A DNA stretch of 58,754 nt, taken from contig JADGRP010000015.1 in NCBI GenBank assembly GCA_017880805.1, forward strand, positions 1 through 58,754, in the 5' to 3' direction. Shown here piece after piece: positions 18,253 through 28,344 of this stretch. Under the pieces are notes generated by a model. It was not told the origin of the DNA, did no database searches, and worked only from the letters and a program-made list of their open reading frames with translations. Source of the stretch: Burkholderiales bacterium (GTDB lineage Bacteria > Pseudomonadota > Gammaproteobacteria > Burkholderiales > Casimicrobiaceae). The stretch's first letter is position 1. Each line of letters starts with the position of its first letter. A program made the position numbers and the translations under genes.

Positions 18253-19221
18253 ATGACCGTTCGCCCCGCCGAGACCCTCGCGATTCCGCTGACCGACCGC
18301 CTTGCAACCGTGCTGGCCGAGCTCGGCCGCATCGTCGTCGGCAAGTCGACGCCGCTCAGGCTTGCGCTTGCCTGCATGCTTGCGCGCGGCCATCTCCTGA
18401 TCGAGGACATTCCGGGCGTCGGCAAGTCGACCCTGGCGCAGGCGCTCGCCGGCACCTTGGGGCTGCACTATGCGCGCGTTCAATTCACCAGCGATCTCTT
18501 GCCGGCCGATGTGCTCGGCGTGTCGATCTTCGACCCGGAAACCCACGAGTTCCGATTTCATTCCGGTCCCATCTTTCATTCCATCGTGCTGGCCGACGAA
18601 ATCAATCGCGCACCCCCCAAGACGCAGAGCGCGCTTCTTGAAGCCATGGAGGAGCGCCAGGTTTCGATCGATGGCGTGACCCGGCCGCTGCCAGAGCCCT
18701 TTTTCGTTATCGCGACCCAGAATCCAACCGAGCAGATCGGCGCGTATCCGCTGCCCGAGTCGCAGCTGGATCGATTCCTGATGTCGATCGAGCTCGGTTA
18801 TCCCGACCCTGCGGCAGAGCGCGAGCTGTTGATTTCAGGTGACCGCCGCGCCCGCATCCCCGACCTCGAACCGTGTGCCGACGCTGCCACGCTCATGGCG
18901 TGGCAGCGGGAAGCAGCCGCGGTGCACGTGGCGCCGGCGCTCCTCGACTATGTCCAGGCCTTGCTGGCGGCATCACGCACTTCGAATGCGGCGTCGGGTG
19001 GCGTAGCGGCGCCCGGCGCGCATCGCGGACTATCGCCGCGAGCGGGACTATTGCTGGTTGCCGCATCTCGGGCCTGGGCGCTGCTGGATGGACGGCCGAT
19101 GGTGTTGCCGGAAGATGTGCAGGCGGTATTCCCTGCCGTTGCGGGCCATCGCCTGGCCGGCGGCACCCGCGCCGGCGGACCGCAGGCGCAGGCCTTGTTG
19201 CGCGCCGTCGCGCTGCCCTGA
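18253..19221 (+). CDS. MoxR-family AAA ATPase
   Basis: HLLIEDIPGVGKSTLAQAL, IVLADEINRAPPKTQSALLEAMEERQVS. Confidence 0.96.
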   Translation: MTVRPAETLAIPLTDRLATVLAELGRIVVGKSTPLRLALACMLARGHLLIEDIPGVGKSTLAQALAGTLGLHYARVQFTSDLLPADVLGVSIFDPETHEFRFHSGPIFHSIVLADEINRAPPKTQSALLEAMEERQVSIDGVTRPLPEPFFVIATQNPTEQIGAYPLPESQLDRFLMSIELGYPDPAAERELLISGDRRARIPDLEPCADAATLMAWQREAAAVHVAPALLDYVQALLAASRTSNAASGGVAAPGAHRGLSPRAGLLLVAASRAWALLDGRPMVLPEDVQAVFPAVAGHRLAGGTRAGGPQAQALLRAVALP

Positions 19222-19258
19222 AACCCGGATCGACTTCTGACCTGAGTGGGAGGATGCG

Positions 19259-20257
19259 TTGACCACGCCTGGTATCGCGGGCTTGCAAACGCAGGCAAGG
19301 TCTTGGACGCAGCGCGTGCGTCAGCGTGTCTGGCGCCTCGCGCCGGGCGACGTGGAACGGGTGGTTCTTCGTCACAGCCGCATCTATATACTGCCGACGC
19401 CGCGCGGCGTGGCGTTGATGGCCACATTGGTGATCATGCTGCTGACGGCGATGAACTATGCGCTGTCGCTCGGTTATGCGCTGACCTTCCTGGCAGGGGG
19501 CATGGTCGCGGCCGCGCTGCTCGCGACGTTTCGTAACCTCGCCGGGCTCGCGGCATCGCCGCTCGGCGCGGGCGAAGCTTTTGCCGGCGGCGAGCTGGAA
19601 TTCACGCTGTCTCTCGCCAGCGGCTCGCGCCAGCGTATCGGCATCACGGTCGCAGGACGGCAGGGATTGCCCAGCAGCGTCGATCTTCCGCCGGGCGCGA
19701 CACGACCCATCGCGATATCGATTCCGGCGCCGAAACGCGGCCGTCTGGGACTGGGACGCGTAAGCGTGTCCTCCAATTTCCCGCTCGGCATTTGGCGCGC
19801 CTGGGCCTACGTTCATTTTCCGTTGAGCGGGACCGTCTTCCCGGCGCCGGAAGCAGGCGCGCCGCCACTACCTCCCGGTCGTCACGGATCCTACGTCGGT
19901 CGGTCGTCCCGGCTGGCTGACACCGAGCTTGCCGGTCTTCGCGAATACGAGCGCGGTGATGCGCAAAACCGCATCGCGTGGAAGGCAGTGGCGCGGGGCG
20001 CGGGTTGGTACTCCAAACAGTTCGAAGGCACCGGCGGCGGTGGAACGCTGGAATTGCACTGGGCCGAAATGCCCGTAAGCCTCGACACCGAAAGGCGGCT
20101 GTCGAGGTTTACCGCCTGGGTTCTGGCGGCGGAGCGCACGGCGCGCCCGTTTTCTCTGCACATGCCAGGCACGGCATTGCCGGTGGCCCAAGGCGCGGCA
20201 CATCGGCGCGCGGCGCTGACCGCACTGGCGCTGTTTCCATCGGCGAGCGTTCGATGA
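19259..20257 (+). CDS. DUF58 domain membrane protein
   Basis: Two TMs near N-terminus; ELAGLREYERGDAQNRIAWKAVARGAGWYSKQFEG; between moxR and tgpA. Confidence 0.9.
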   Translation: MTTPGIAGLQTQARSWTQRVRQRVWRLAPGDVERVVLRHSRIYILPTPRGVALMATLVIMLLTAMNYALSLGYALTFLAGGMVAAALLATFRNLAGLAASPLGAGEAFAGGELEFTLSLASGSRQRIGITVAGRQGLPSSVDLPPGATRPIAISIPAPKRGRLGLGRVSVSSNFPLGIWRAWAYVHFPLSGTVFPAPEAGAPPLPPGRHGSYVGRSSRLADTELAGLREYERGDAQNRIAWKAVARGAGWYSKQFEGTGGGGTLELHWAEMPVSLDTERRLSRFTAWVLAAERTARPFSLHMPGTALPVAQGAAHRRAALTALALFPSASVR

Positions 20258-22317
20258 CAATCAAGCAGGCATCGACTCCTCTTACGCCTGTCCAGGTTGC
20301 CTGGCTCGGCGCATTGCTGGTGTCCGCGCAATGGCCGCTTTGGGGTCACGTCCTTACCTGGAACGCTATTGCGGGCGCCGCACTGGTCGTTGCGCGTGTC
20401 GCGCTGCCGCCGCAATGGCGCGCCTTGACGCGTCATCGACGCTGGTTGCTGCCGCTTCTGGCGATCGCGGGCGCGCTGGGCATACGCACCGAGCTCGGTT
20501 ACTTTCTGGCCCGCGATCCCTGCGTCGAATTTCTCTATTTGCTCGTCGGCATCAAGTTCATCGAGTCGCGCGATACGCGCGACGGAACGCTGCTGATCTG
20601 TCTCGCGCTCTTCCTCTCGCTGACGCAATTTTTCTATCTTCAGACGATTGCCGCCGCGCTGTCGATGGCGCCGGTCCTGCTCGCCCTCGGCGGCGCGCTG
20701 GCGTCGCTCAGAGCTGGAGCAAGCATAGCCGCTTCCGAATGGCGAGCGCAGCTCAGGGCAACGACACGCCTGATCCTGCAAGGCATCCCCATTGCCGCAC
20801 TGCTGTTTGTCATTTTTCCGCGGATCGCGGGACCGCTCTGGGGCACGCCGACCGAAGCCGGCGGGCGCTCGGGATTGTCGGATACCATGAGTCCGGGCTC
20901 GATCAGCGACTTGTCGCTTTCCGATGCCGTCGCCTTTCGCGTCGATTTCAACGGCCCACCGCCGCCGCCGGCACTACGCTACTGGCGCGGGCCAGTGTTC
21001 TCCCGTTTCGACGGGCGCGAATGGCGCGCGGTATACAAGCTGCTCCCGGGCAGGTTCGTGCCTCGGCAAGGGCCCACGATCGAATACACGGTGACGCTGG
21101 AGCCTCACGGTAAAGTCTGGCTGTTCGCCCTCGAGCATCCCTTGTCACTGCCGCGCTCGCCAAGCAACGATGCGCGCGCGCCAACGACCAGTGACATTGC
21201 CTACCTCAGCTACGACCAGCAACTCACCGCGAAGGTGCCGGTCGCGCAGGCTATTCGTTATACCGAGCGCTCGTCGCTGCGCGATTCGTACTCCGGCACC
21301 GATGAAAATCCGCGCGAGAGCCTGCAACTGCCGCTCAACAATCCGCGCACGCTCGCTTTCGCCAAGGAAATGCGTCAGGGAGTCGATTCCGACCGCGCGT
21401 ACGTCAACGCAGTGCTCAACTGGTTTCACAAAGAGCCATTCGTGTATACCTTGACGCCGCCGCTTCTCGATCGCGATCCGATCGACGGGTTCCTGTTCGA
21501 CACCCGGCGCGGATTTTGCGAGCACTATGCCGGTGCATTCACCGTGCTCCTTCGCGCCGCCGGGATACCGGCGCGCGTTGTCACCGGCTATCAGGGCGGA
21601 GAAATGAATCCCGACGGCGACTATATGATCGTGCGCCAGTCCGACGCGCACGCGTGGGCCGAGGCGCTGCTCGACGGCCAATGGCAGCGCTTCGATCCCA
21701 CCGCGGCGGTGGCACCGTCGCGAATTGAACACGGCCTGGGCTCCGCAATGGCTGCAGGCGAGCCCGTGCCGTATTTCGCCCGGATCGAAATGACCTGGCT
21801 CAAGGACCTTCGTCTGCAATGGGATGCCGTCAACTACCAGTGGCAGCGCGGCGTCGTCGGCTTCAATATCGAGCGCCAGCGCGATCTGCTGCGCGAATTC
21901 GGGTTCGAGGACGCACGGCCATGGCAGCTGGTGGCGGTGGTTGCCGGCGCCGTGTTCTTCTGGGGCATGCTCGTGCTCGGCGCGACGCGGTTGCGCCGGT
22001 CGCGCGTCGATGCCGAAGTCGCCTTGTGGAATGCCCTTTGTCGCAGGCTCGGCCGCGCGGGTCTCGAGCGCGCGCCGGAAGAGGGACCGCTCGCTTACAC
22101 GCGCCGCGCCGGTCAACGCTGGCCGCAATGGGCCGCCGTGCTCGCGCGCATCGGCGAGCGCTATGCGCAACTACACTATGGACCACGCGAACCGAAACGC
22201 GAGCTGATACTGGCGGAGTTGAAAACCGGCGTCGACACTATTCCGGGACCGCGTGCCCTGAACGAAGGCTCGCGTTCCTCAAGCGTGACGACGGTGCAGC
22301 CCGAAACAATCGAATGA
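20254..22317 (+). CDS. TgpA-like transglutaminase (DUF3488/transglutaminase-like)
   Basis: ATGA overlap with DUF58 gene; multi-TM N domain; RRGFCEHYAGAFTVLLRAAGIPARVVTGYQGGEMNPDGDYMIVRQSDAHAWAEALLDGQW. Confidence 0.95.
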   Translation: MTIKQASTPLTPVQVAWLGALLVSAQWPLWGHVLTWNAIAGAALVVARVALPPQWRALTRHRRWLLPLLAIAGALGIRTELGYFLARDPCVEFLYLLVGIKFIESRDTRDGTLLICLALFLSLTQFFYLQTIAAALSMAPVLLALGGALASLRAGASIAASEWRAQLRATTRLILQGIPIAALLFVIFPRIAGPLWGTPTEAGGRSGLSDTMSPGSISDLSLSDAVAFRVDFNGPPPPPALRYWRGPVFSRFDGREWRAVYKLLPGRFVPRQGPTIEYTVTLEPHGKVWLFALEHPLSLPRSPSNDARAPTTSDIAYLSYDQQLTAKVPVAQAIRYTERSSLRDSYSGTDENPRESLQLPLNNPRTLAFAKEMRQGVDSDRAYVNAVLNWFHKEPFVYTLTPPLLDRDPIDGFLFDTRRGFCEHYAGAFTVLLRAAGIPARVVTGYQGGEMNPDGDYMIVRQSDAHAWAEALLDGQWQRFDPTAAVAPSRIEHGLGSAMAAGEPVPYFARIEMTWLKDLRLQWDAVNYQWQRGVVGFNIERQRDLLREFGFEDARPWQLVAVVAGAVFFWGMLVLGATRLRRSRVDAEVALWNALCRRLGRAGLERAPEEGPLAYTRRAGQRWPQWAAVLARIGERYAQLHYGPREPKRELILAELKTGVDTIPGPRALNEGSRSSSVTTVQPETIE

Positions 22318-22338
22318 TTTCCCCGATCGAACCCGTCG

Positions 22339-23292
22339 TTACAGCAGCGCGTCTCGGGACAGGCCCCGCCGGCGAAGGCGCGCGCGTAATTTGTCCAGCG
22401 CTTCCGACTGAATCTGGCGCACGCGCTCCCGCGTGACGCCGAGCTCACGCGAGAGTTTTTCCAGCGTCGCCACGTCCCTGCCGTTGAGTCCATAGCGCCG
22501 CTCGATGACGCATCGCTGGCGGTCGGACAGCTCGTCGAGCCACTGCCGAACCCAGCCCTCGATCTCCGAGTTGTGCAGGATCAGCTCCGGGCTCGGCGCG
22601 TCCTCATCGGTCAGCTGATCGCCGAGCGAACCTCCGGCTTCCGAGTCGAAGGGCGCATCCAGAGATGCAATGTGCTCGTTGTAACCCAGCACCTTGCGCA
22701 CCTGCTCGACCGGCTTGTCGAGCAGGTGCGCAACATCGTCGACAGTCGGCTCACGCCCTTCGCCGAGAACGCCGTGCGTCTCCAGATGACGCAGCGCACG
22801 CAGGACGATATTGAGCTCCTTGACCACGTGCGCTGGCAGCCGAATCGTCCGCGATTGATTCATGATGGCGCGTTCGATCGATTGCCTTATCCACCACGTC
22901 GCATAGGTGGTGAAGCGAAACCCGCGCTCCGGGTCGAATTTTTCCAAGGCGTGGATCAGTCCGAGATTGCCTTCCTCGATCAGATCGGCGAGCGTCAAGC
23001 CACGATTGAGGTAGTGCTTGGCGATACTGACGACGAGCCGAAGATTGTGCTCGATCATCTTCTGCCGCGCCTCGAAATCGCCATCGCGATTCGCGCGCGC
23101 GTAGTCGAGCTCCTGCGCGGGAGTAAGCAGCGGGCTCTGCCCGATTTCGTTGAGGTAGATCTGGGTGATGTCGTTGAGGAAATCGGCGCCTACGCCGGTT
23201 TCGGGCACGTCGAGCGGCAACTCCCGCGTCCGCGTGTCCGGCTCGGTCGCAGCCGGCAGGCGCTCGTCATCGGTCCTCGACTGAGCCCTCAT
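22339..23292 (-). CDS. rpoS: RNA polymerase sigma factor RpoS
   Basis: DFLNDITQIYLNEIGQSPLLTPAQE, KMIEHNLRLVVSIAKHYLNRGLTLADLIEEGNLGLIHALEKFDPERGFRFTTYATWWIRQSIERAIMNQ; downstream of nlpD. Confidence 0.97.
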   Translation of the reverse strand: MRAQSRTDDERLPAATEPDTRTRELPLDVPETGVGADFLNDITQIYLNEIGQSPLLTPAQELDYARANRDGDFEARQKMIEHNLRLVVSIAKHYLNRGLTLADLIEEGNLGLIHALEKFDPERGFRFTTYATWWIRQSIERAIMNQSRTIRLPAHVVKELNIVLRALRHLETHGVLGEGREPTVDDVAHLLDKPVEQVRKVLGYNEHIASLDAPFDSEAGGSLGDQLTDEDAPSPELILHNSEIEGWVRQWLDELSDRQRCVIERRYGLNGRDVATLEKLSRELGVTRERVRQIQSEALDKLRARLRRRGLSRDALL

Positions 23293-23323
23293 GCGAAGTC
23301 AGGGATCGTCGCTGCCCGCGAGC

Positions 23324-24361
23324 TCATGCGGGTGGAAGGAATTTCGTGGGGTCGATGGGCTTGCCCAGGCGGCGAATTTCGAAATGAAGCTTGACCTGGT
23401 CGGAGTCGGTGTCGCCCATCTCGCCGATCTTCTGTCCCTTGCTGACCTGCTGTCCTTCCTTGACCAGAATCTCGCGATTGTGCGCGTACGCGGAAAGGTA
23501 GGTGTTGTTGTGCTTGACGATGACCAGCTTGCCGTAGCCGCGCAGCCCCGCTCCGGCGTAAACGACTCGACCGGCAGCGCTGGCCAGCACCGGTTGACCG
23601 GCCTTGCCGCCGATGTCGATGCCCTTGAGATTCGCGCTTTCCGAAAATCCCGCGATAACCTTGCCTGACGTCGGCCATCCCCAGTCCACCTTGGCGTCGT
23701 CAATCTCGGGTACCCGTGCCGATTCCGGACGGGAAGGCGGCGGCGTTGCGTTGGCAATATTGGTTGAACCTGGTGTCGTGGCAGGCGCCACCGGCGCGGC
23801 GGTCGGCGATGAAGGAGTACTCGCCGGCGCTGGCGAAGAGGCGGCGGACACCGGCGCGTGCTCCAACTGTGCGAGCGCCTGATCCGAGTAAGGTAATTTC
23901 ATCGCCCGCGGTTCGCTCTTGAACGTCGGCGTGTTGCCGTGGCCCTGAGTCGTCATCAGCGCGCGGGTATCGTTGCTAGGAGCAATCGACGGCGTCGTGA
24001 CCAAGGGTGCGGTTACCACACCGCTTGGCACGACACCCGCTTGTCCCGGCGGAGAAAGCGCGAGCACCTGGCCGACACGTATCACGTTCGGGTTCTCGAT
24101 ATTGTTCCATGCCGCGAGCTCGCGGTAGTCGACGCCGTGATCGAGCGCAATCTGCGCCAGCGTCTCGCCGCGCTTGACGGTGTACAACTGCGGCGGCACC
24201 TCGGGGGCGCGCGCCGGGGCAGCAGGCAGCGGCACCGGAGGTTCAAGAATTACAGGCGCTCGTTCGACCACGGGGGCGGGGGGTCGAGTCATGCAGCCGG
24301 CAAGGATGAGCACGGCAGCGACGGCGGGAAACAAAGCGCGAATGCGTTTCGACGGCGTCAT
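23324..24361 (-). CDS. nlpD: NlpD-like LysM/M23 lipoprotein
   Basis: Lipobox-like LILAGCMT, LysM YTVKRGETLAQIALDHGVDYRELAAWN, M23-like GKVIAGFSES...GKLVIVKHNNTYLSAYAHN. Confidence 0.94.
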   Translation of the reverse strand: MTPSKRIRALFPAVAAVLILAGCMTRPPAPVVERAPVILEPPVPLPAAPARAPEVPPQLYTVKRGETLAQIALDHGVDYRELAAWNNIENPNVIRVGQVLALSPPGQAGVVPSGVVTAPLVTTPSIAPSNDTRALMTTQGHGNTPTFKSEPRAMKLPYSDQALAQLEHAPVSAASSPAPASTPSSPTAAPVAPATTPGSTNIANATPPPSRPESARVPEIDDAKVDWGWPTSGKVIAGFSESANLKGIDIGGKAGQPVLASAAGRVVYAGAGLRGYGKLVIVKHNNTYLSAYAHNREILVKEGQQVSKGQKIGEMGDTDSDQVKLHFEIRRLGKPIDPTKFLPPA

Positions 24362-24371
24362 TTTGGAAACA

Positions 24372-25019
24372 TCATGCGAGCCCAGGGAGCAGCGGGACGA
24401 ATCTTACCGCGTCGTAGGATTGTTCGCGGATGCCATCGGGCGCCTTGTCGATGACCGTCAGTCGTTGCACGCCGCGCAGGTCTTCATCGCGGCTCGCGAG
24501 GGGCAGCACCATTCGACCGCCGACGCGGAGGTGTCGCAGCAAAGCCGCAGGCACCTTGGTCGCCGCCGCAGTGACGATGATGCCGTCGACTTCCAGATCC
24601 TCGCCGAGTTCGCCTGAACCGTCGCCATGCTTGATGCGCACGTTTTCGACCTTGAGCGCGCGCAGGTTGTTCCGCGCCTTGGCCACCAGCGACGCAATAC
24701 GCTCGACCGTGTACACCTCGCTCGCGACGTGCGCCAGCACCGCAGTCTGATAACCGCATCCGGTGCCGATTTCGAGCACCCGCGGCAAGTCACGTCCCGC
24801 GCGCAGGAGCTCCGTCATGCGCGCGACGACATAGGGCTGCGAAATGGTCTGTCCCGCGCCGATGGGAAGCGGGCTGTCTTCGTAGGCGCGGATGGCCAGC
24901 GCCTCCTCGACGAAGATATGGCGCGGCACCGCTTCCATGGCCGAGATCACGACCTCGTCGCGGATGCCCTGTTCGCGCAGGCGCTCGACCATGCGCGCAC
25001 GGGTTCGCGCGGAGGTCAT
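24372..25019 (-). CDS. pcm: Protein-L-isoaspartate O-methyltransferase
   Basis: VPRHIFVEEALAIRAYEDSPLPIGAGQTISQPYVVARMTELL, VLEIGTGCGYQTAVLAHVASEVYTVERI. Start set at internal MTSARTRARM to avoid surE overlap. Confidence 0.94.
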   Translation of the reverse strand: MTSARTRARMVERLREQGIRDEVVISAMEAVPRHIFVEEALAIRAYEDSPLPIGAGQTISQPYVVARMTELLRAGRDLPRVLEIGTGCGYQTAVLAHVASEVYTVERIASLVAKARNNLRALKVENVRIKHGDGSGELGEDLEVDGIIVTAAATKVPAALLRHLRVGGRMVLPLASRDEDLRGVQRLTVIDKAPDGIREQSYDAVRFVPLLPGLA

Positions 25020-25051
25020 GCCGATGCCGGCGAATTTTTCGACTCCGGCAG

Positions 25052-25816
25052 TCACGCGTTTGCGTCCGTTTTCACTCGCGCCGAAAGCCACCCCGCGATG
25101 CGCGGCATGTCACCGTGGTTGGTCAGATCGATCTGTAACGGCGTCACGGAAACGTACCCGCGCTCCACGGCGTCGAAGTCGGTGCCCTCGCCAGCATCGG
25201 CGGCCGCGCCCGCGGCACCGACCCAGTAGCAGGTCTCGCCGCGCGGTGTCTGTGTCTTGACCACCGGCTCTGCTTTGTGCCTCTTGCCCAGGCGCGTAAC
25301 GCGCTCGCCTTTCAACTCGCCGTGGGGCACGTCGGGAACATTGACGTTTAGCAGCCAGGGACCCGAAGACTGCCGGCGGTGCCGGTTCAGCATATCGACG
25401 ATCACTCTTGCCGCGGTTTCGAAATGCTTGCCAGTCTTGTTGGCCAGCGATACCGCGATCGACGGGATTCCCAGCAGATAGCCTTCCATCGCAGCAGCGA
25501 CGGTGCCCGAGTAGATCGTGTCGTCGCCCATATTCGCGCCGTGATTGATACCGGAAATCACCATGTCGGGAAGTTCGTCGAGCAGGCCCGTGACCGCGAG
25601 GTGGACACAATCGGTCGGCGTTCCATTGACGAACAGAAAGCCGCTGGGCGCGCGCCGCACGGTCAGCGGACGGTCCAGCGTCAGCGAGTTAGACGCGCCG
25701 CTGCGATCGCGTTCCGGCGCGACGACGGTGATCTCTGCATGAGAGGCGAGATCGGCGGCCAGGCGTTCCAATCCCGGAGAAAAATAGCCGTCGTCGTTGC
25801 TGAGAAGGATACGCAT
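25052..25816 (-). CDS. surE: 5'/3'-nucleotidase SurE
   Basis: [65 protein letters not shown]. Confidence 0.97.
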   Translation of the reverse strand: MRILLSNDDGYFSPGLERLAADLASHAEITVVAPERDRSGASNSLTLDRPLTVRRAPSGFLFVNGTPTDCVHLAVTGLLDELPDMVISGINHGANMGDDTIYSGTVAAAMEGYLLGIPSIAVSLANKTGKHFETAARVIVDMLNRHRRQSSGPWLLNVNVPDVPHGELKGERVTRLGKRHKAEPVVKTQTPRGETCYWVGAAGAAADAGEGTDFDAVERGYVSVTPLQIDLTNHGDMPRIAGWLSARVKTDANA

Positions 25817-26137
25817 CGCTTGGAAGTGGCTGTCCCGTGCGACGAGCAGAAATACGCCGCGCGAGCACCATTATAGACGTCGGCGCTTGCGTGAGCAGGC
25901 CACGCGTGGAACCATGGTCGACCGAGGACAGAGCACGAATCTCGGGGTCCGGCGACGAACGCCGCTGGCGCAATGCATCATCCGCTTAAATGTTTGCGCG
26001 GCCTTAGGTCAAGGTTACTGCCCGGCCGCCGGCTCATTGATCGTCTTACGGAGGTGCAATGTCGCGTGCCGCCGGCTGGCGCTGATTCGCGGGCGCTCGC
26101 ACCCCACTCGCGATGCGAGCGGGACCTGGCTCGCTGC

Positions 26138-26596
26138 TCACAGCACCGTCATCGCTTTCATACGCCGGTCCATTTCGTCGGGCGCCACGTCCTCGGTATG
26201 GGTCGCAATCGTCCATATGTGCCCCGACGGATCGGTGAGCGTTCCACTGCGGTCGCCGTAGAACTGGTCCTTGAGCGGTTGTGTGACCGTGCCGCCAGCG
26301 CCGATCGCGCCGGCGAACTGCGCATCCACGTCCGGGACGTAGAACATCAGCGAAATCGGCGTTCCGCCAAGGGTCTGCGGCGACTTGTGGCCCATCTCGG
26401 GCGATTCGTCCGCGAGCATGACCATGCCCTCGCCGATCTTGATCTCGGCGTGGCCGATCTTGCCGCCCGGCGCGGGAAGCCGCATCACTTCGGTCGCGCC
26501 GAAGGCTTTCTTGTAAAAGTCGATCGCGCGCGCGGCGTCGCGCACGATCAGGTACGGCGTGACCCCTGCGTAAGCGGCGGGAATGGCTTGGACCAT
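26138..26596 (-). CDS. VOC family (glyoxalase/PhnB-like) protein
   Basis: VTPYLIVRDAARAIDFYKKAFGATEVMRLPAPGGKIGHAEIKIGEGMVMLADE; start at MVQAIPAAY. Confidence 0.92.
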   Translation of the reverse strand: MVQAIPAAYAGVTPYLIVRDAARAIDFYKKAFGATEVMRLPAPGGKIGHAEIKIGEGMVMLADESPEMGHKSPQTLGGTPISLMFYVPDVDAQFAGAIGAGGTVTQPLKDQFYGDRSGTLTDPSGHIWTIATHTEDVAPDEMDRRMKAMTVL

Positions 26597-26671
26597 GGAA
26601 CATCTCCTTCTAGGGTGCAAACAAGAGCAGCCGGGCACCTTGCGCTGCGCGATCGACGACGCGCCCGGATT

Positions 26672-27001
26672 TCAGCGCGCCGATGAACCGGAACTTCGTT
26701 TGCGTGCGCGCAGGGCCAGCGCACGTTTGCGTTCCGCGGTAAACGCCCACCAGGGTTTCGGAGGTCCTCCTTCGACGAAACGCACCGCGGCGATGAACGT
26801 ATCGAGCAGACACGGATCGTGCCGCACGCCGGTCCGGCGATTGAGCTTTTCGTAAAGCGCGTACGGATCCTTGTGCTTCAATTGGGCAGGGGCACGAATT
26901 CCGAGCTCGCGCAAGTCGGCGGCGATCGATTTGCCGACATTCGGAAGATCTTCGAGCGCGATAATTTTTGCGCGGTCGGTGCGGCGTATCTTAGTTGCCA
27001 T
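26672..27001 (-). CDS. Helix-hairpin-helix (Cdd1/pathogenicity-locus-like) protein
   Basis: ALEDLPNVGKSIAADLRELGIRAPAQLKHKDPYALYEKLNRRTGVRHDPCLLDTFIAAVRF; start MATKIRR. Confidence 0.82.
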   Translation of the reverse strand: MATKIRRTDRAKIIALEDLPNVGKSIAADLRELGIRAPAQLKHKDPYALYEKLNRRTGVRHDPCLLDTFIAAVRFVEGGPPKPWWAFTAERKRALALRARKRSSGSSAR

Positions 27002-27030
27002 TAGTTTCCCTCGGTTGCCCTCAGTTACCA
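26991..27030. repeat. Degenerate 10-bp tandem repeat, 4 units, at lexA stop/HhH start
   Basis: TTAGTTGCCA/TTAGTTTCCC/TCGGTTGCCC/TCAGTTACCA. Confidence 0.75.
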
Positions 27031-27744
27031 TTGCTCGCTGCTGCGGACCAGCCCGACGGCAATCCCTTCGATCGCGAACGCGGTCGTCCTGGGATCGACG
27101 ATGATCGTCGCGAACTTGGAGTTCTCGGCCAACAACACGATGTCGCGTCCACGACGTTTGAATCGCTTGACCGTCACCTCGTCGTTCAGGCGCGCCACGA
27201 CAATCTGTCCCGAATGCGCATCGCTCGTCTTATGCACCGCGAGCAAGTCGCCGTCGAGAATGCCGACGTCGCACATGCTGGCGCCGCGCACGCGCAGCAG
27301 ATAGTCCGCGCGCGGCGCGAAGAGTTCCGGGTCGACGCGGAAGTGCGCCTCGACATGCTCCGCCGCGAGTATCGGACTGCCTGCCGCGACATGACCGACG
27401 AGGGGCAGCGCGCCCTGCACCGGCTCGCCCGGAATTTCCATGAGCCTCAGTCCGCGCGAGGCGCCGGGCACCAGCTCGATCGCGCCTTTTTTCGCCAGCG
27501 CCTGCAAATGATCTTCCGCGGAGCTCGGCGTCGAAAAACCCAGGCCGGTCGCGATTTCGGCGCGCGTCGGCGGCATGCCGCGCACCTCGAGGAAGCCTCG
27601 AATCCAGTCGAGCACTTGCCGCTGGCGCGGAGTGAGTCGCCTCGGCAACGGGTTCGCATGATCCGCTGCGCGCTGAAGAAAAGCGCCTTTTTTGGCATAA
27701 GCGCCATGAGGGCGATGGGGGCGACGAAGCATTCGAGTACCCAT
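27025..27744 (-). CDS. lexA: SOS repressor LexA
   Basis: [55 protein letters not shown]; Ala-Gly cleavage site [10 protein letters not shown]-terminal about 35 aa before LTPRQ may be over-extended. Confidence 0.95.
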   Translation of the reverse strand: MGTRMLRRPHRPHGAYAKKGAFLQRAADHANPLPRRLTPRQRQVLDWIRGFLEVRGMPPTRAEIATGLGFSTPSSAEDHLQALAKKGAIELVPGASRGLRLMEIPGEPVQGALPLVGHVAAGSPILAAEHVEAHFRVDPELFAPRADYLLRVRGASMCDVGILDGDLLAVHKTSDAHSGQIVVARLNDEVTVKRFKRRGRDIVLLAENSKFATIIVDPRTTAFAIEGIAVGLVRSSEQW

Positions 27745-27762
27745 TGAATATACGGTATGTGA

Positions 27763-27790
27763 ATTATAGCCGGCAGACCTGGAGAGTCAA
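27763..27790 (-). promoter_or_regulatory. Putative sigma-70 promoter for lexA
   Basis: Minus strand TTGACT-N16-TATAAT ending about 19 bp upstream of the lexA ATG. Confidence 0.6.
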
Positions 27791-28011
27791 GCCGGTTGCA
27801 CGCGCTCAACACGGGACATCGCAAACCCCGAACCAAGGTCGGGCTGGACGGCGCGGCGACCCGGGCGGCGTTTTGAATTCCTCCGGCAACGTCATATAGT
27901 GGCCGGGCAAGGTCGTCGATTTCCGCTACGCTCTCACCTTCGCCGCTCGCCGACAGAGCCCGCGGCGTTGTTTTCTCCACTGCACGTCATTCCAGGGAAG
28001 GGGACCCGCTG

Positions 28012-28278
28012 ATGAACCTGAACACAGTCGCCATTGCATTGGTCGCGATCGCCGCAATGCTTCCACAGTCGGCCGCGATCGCTCAGACGCCTCCGGCGAG
28101 CGCGGCGGCGGAGACCGCAGCCATCATGCAGGCGGAGGCCCCGAAAAAGCCACTGACGCGCAAGGAGGCCCGAGCGCTCAAAGAAAAAGCCGACGCGCGT
28201 CTGTGTCTCGAATTCCCGACCCAACTGATGGTCGTCAAGTGCGCCGAAAAGTACCGGCTGAACAAGCGCGAGACTTGA
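28012..28278 (+). CDS. Small secreted hypothetical protein
   Basis: 88 aa; signal peptide MNLNTVAIALVAIAAMLPQSAAIAQ; two Cys in the mature part; AGGGGA-like RBS upstream. Confidence 0.6.
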   Translation: MNLNTVAIALVAIAAMLPQSAAIAQTPPASAAAETAAIMQAEAPKKPLTRKEARALKEKADARLCLEFPTQLMVVKCAEKYRLNKRET

Positions 28279-28344
28279 TTGCCGGTATCCGCGTCATCTT
28301 CGCTCCGACGGCCACCCTCGCGTCCGGCGTCGCTTGGCGCCGTC

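Noticed and set aside
18253-22317. MoxR-DUF58-TgpA block as a novel system
   Set aside because: This gene set is widespread and well recognised; nothing unusual in order or domains was seen.
22339-25816. surE-pcm-nlpD-rpoS cluster as unusual
   Set aside because: Classic conserved proteobacterial arrangement.
27740-27762. Definite LexA operator upstream of lexA
   Set aside because: No good match to CTGT-N8-ACAG; only a suggestive ATACCGTAT, so kept as a hypothesis and not annotated.
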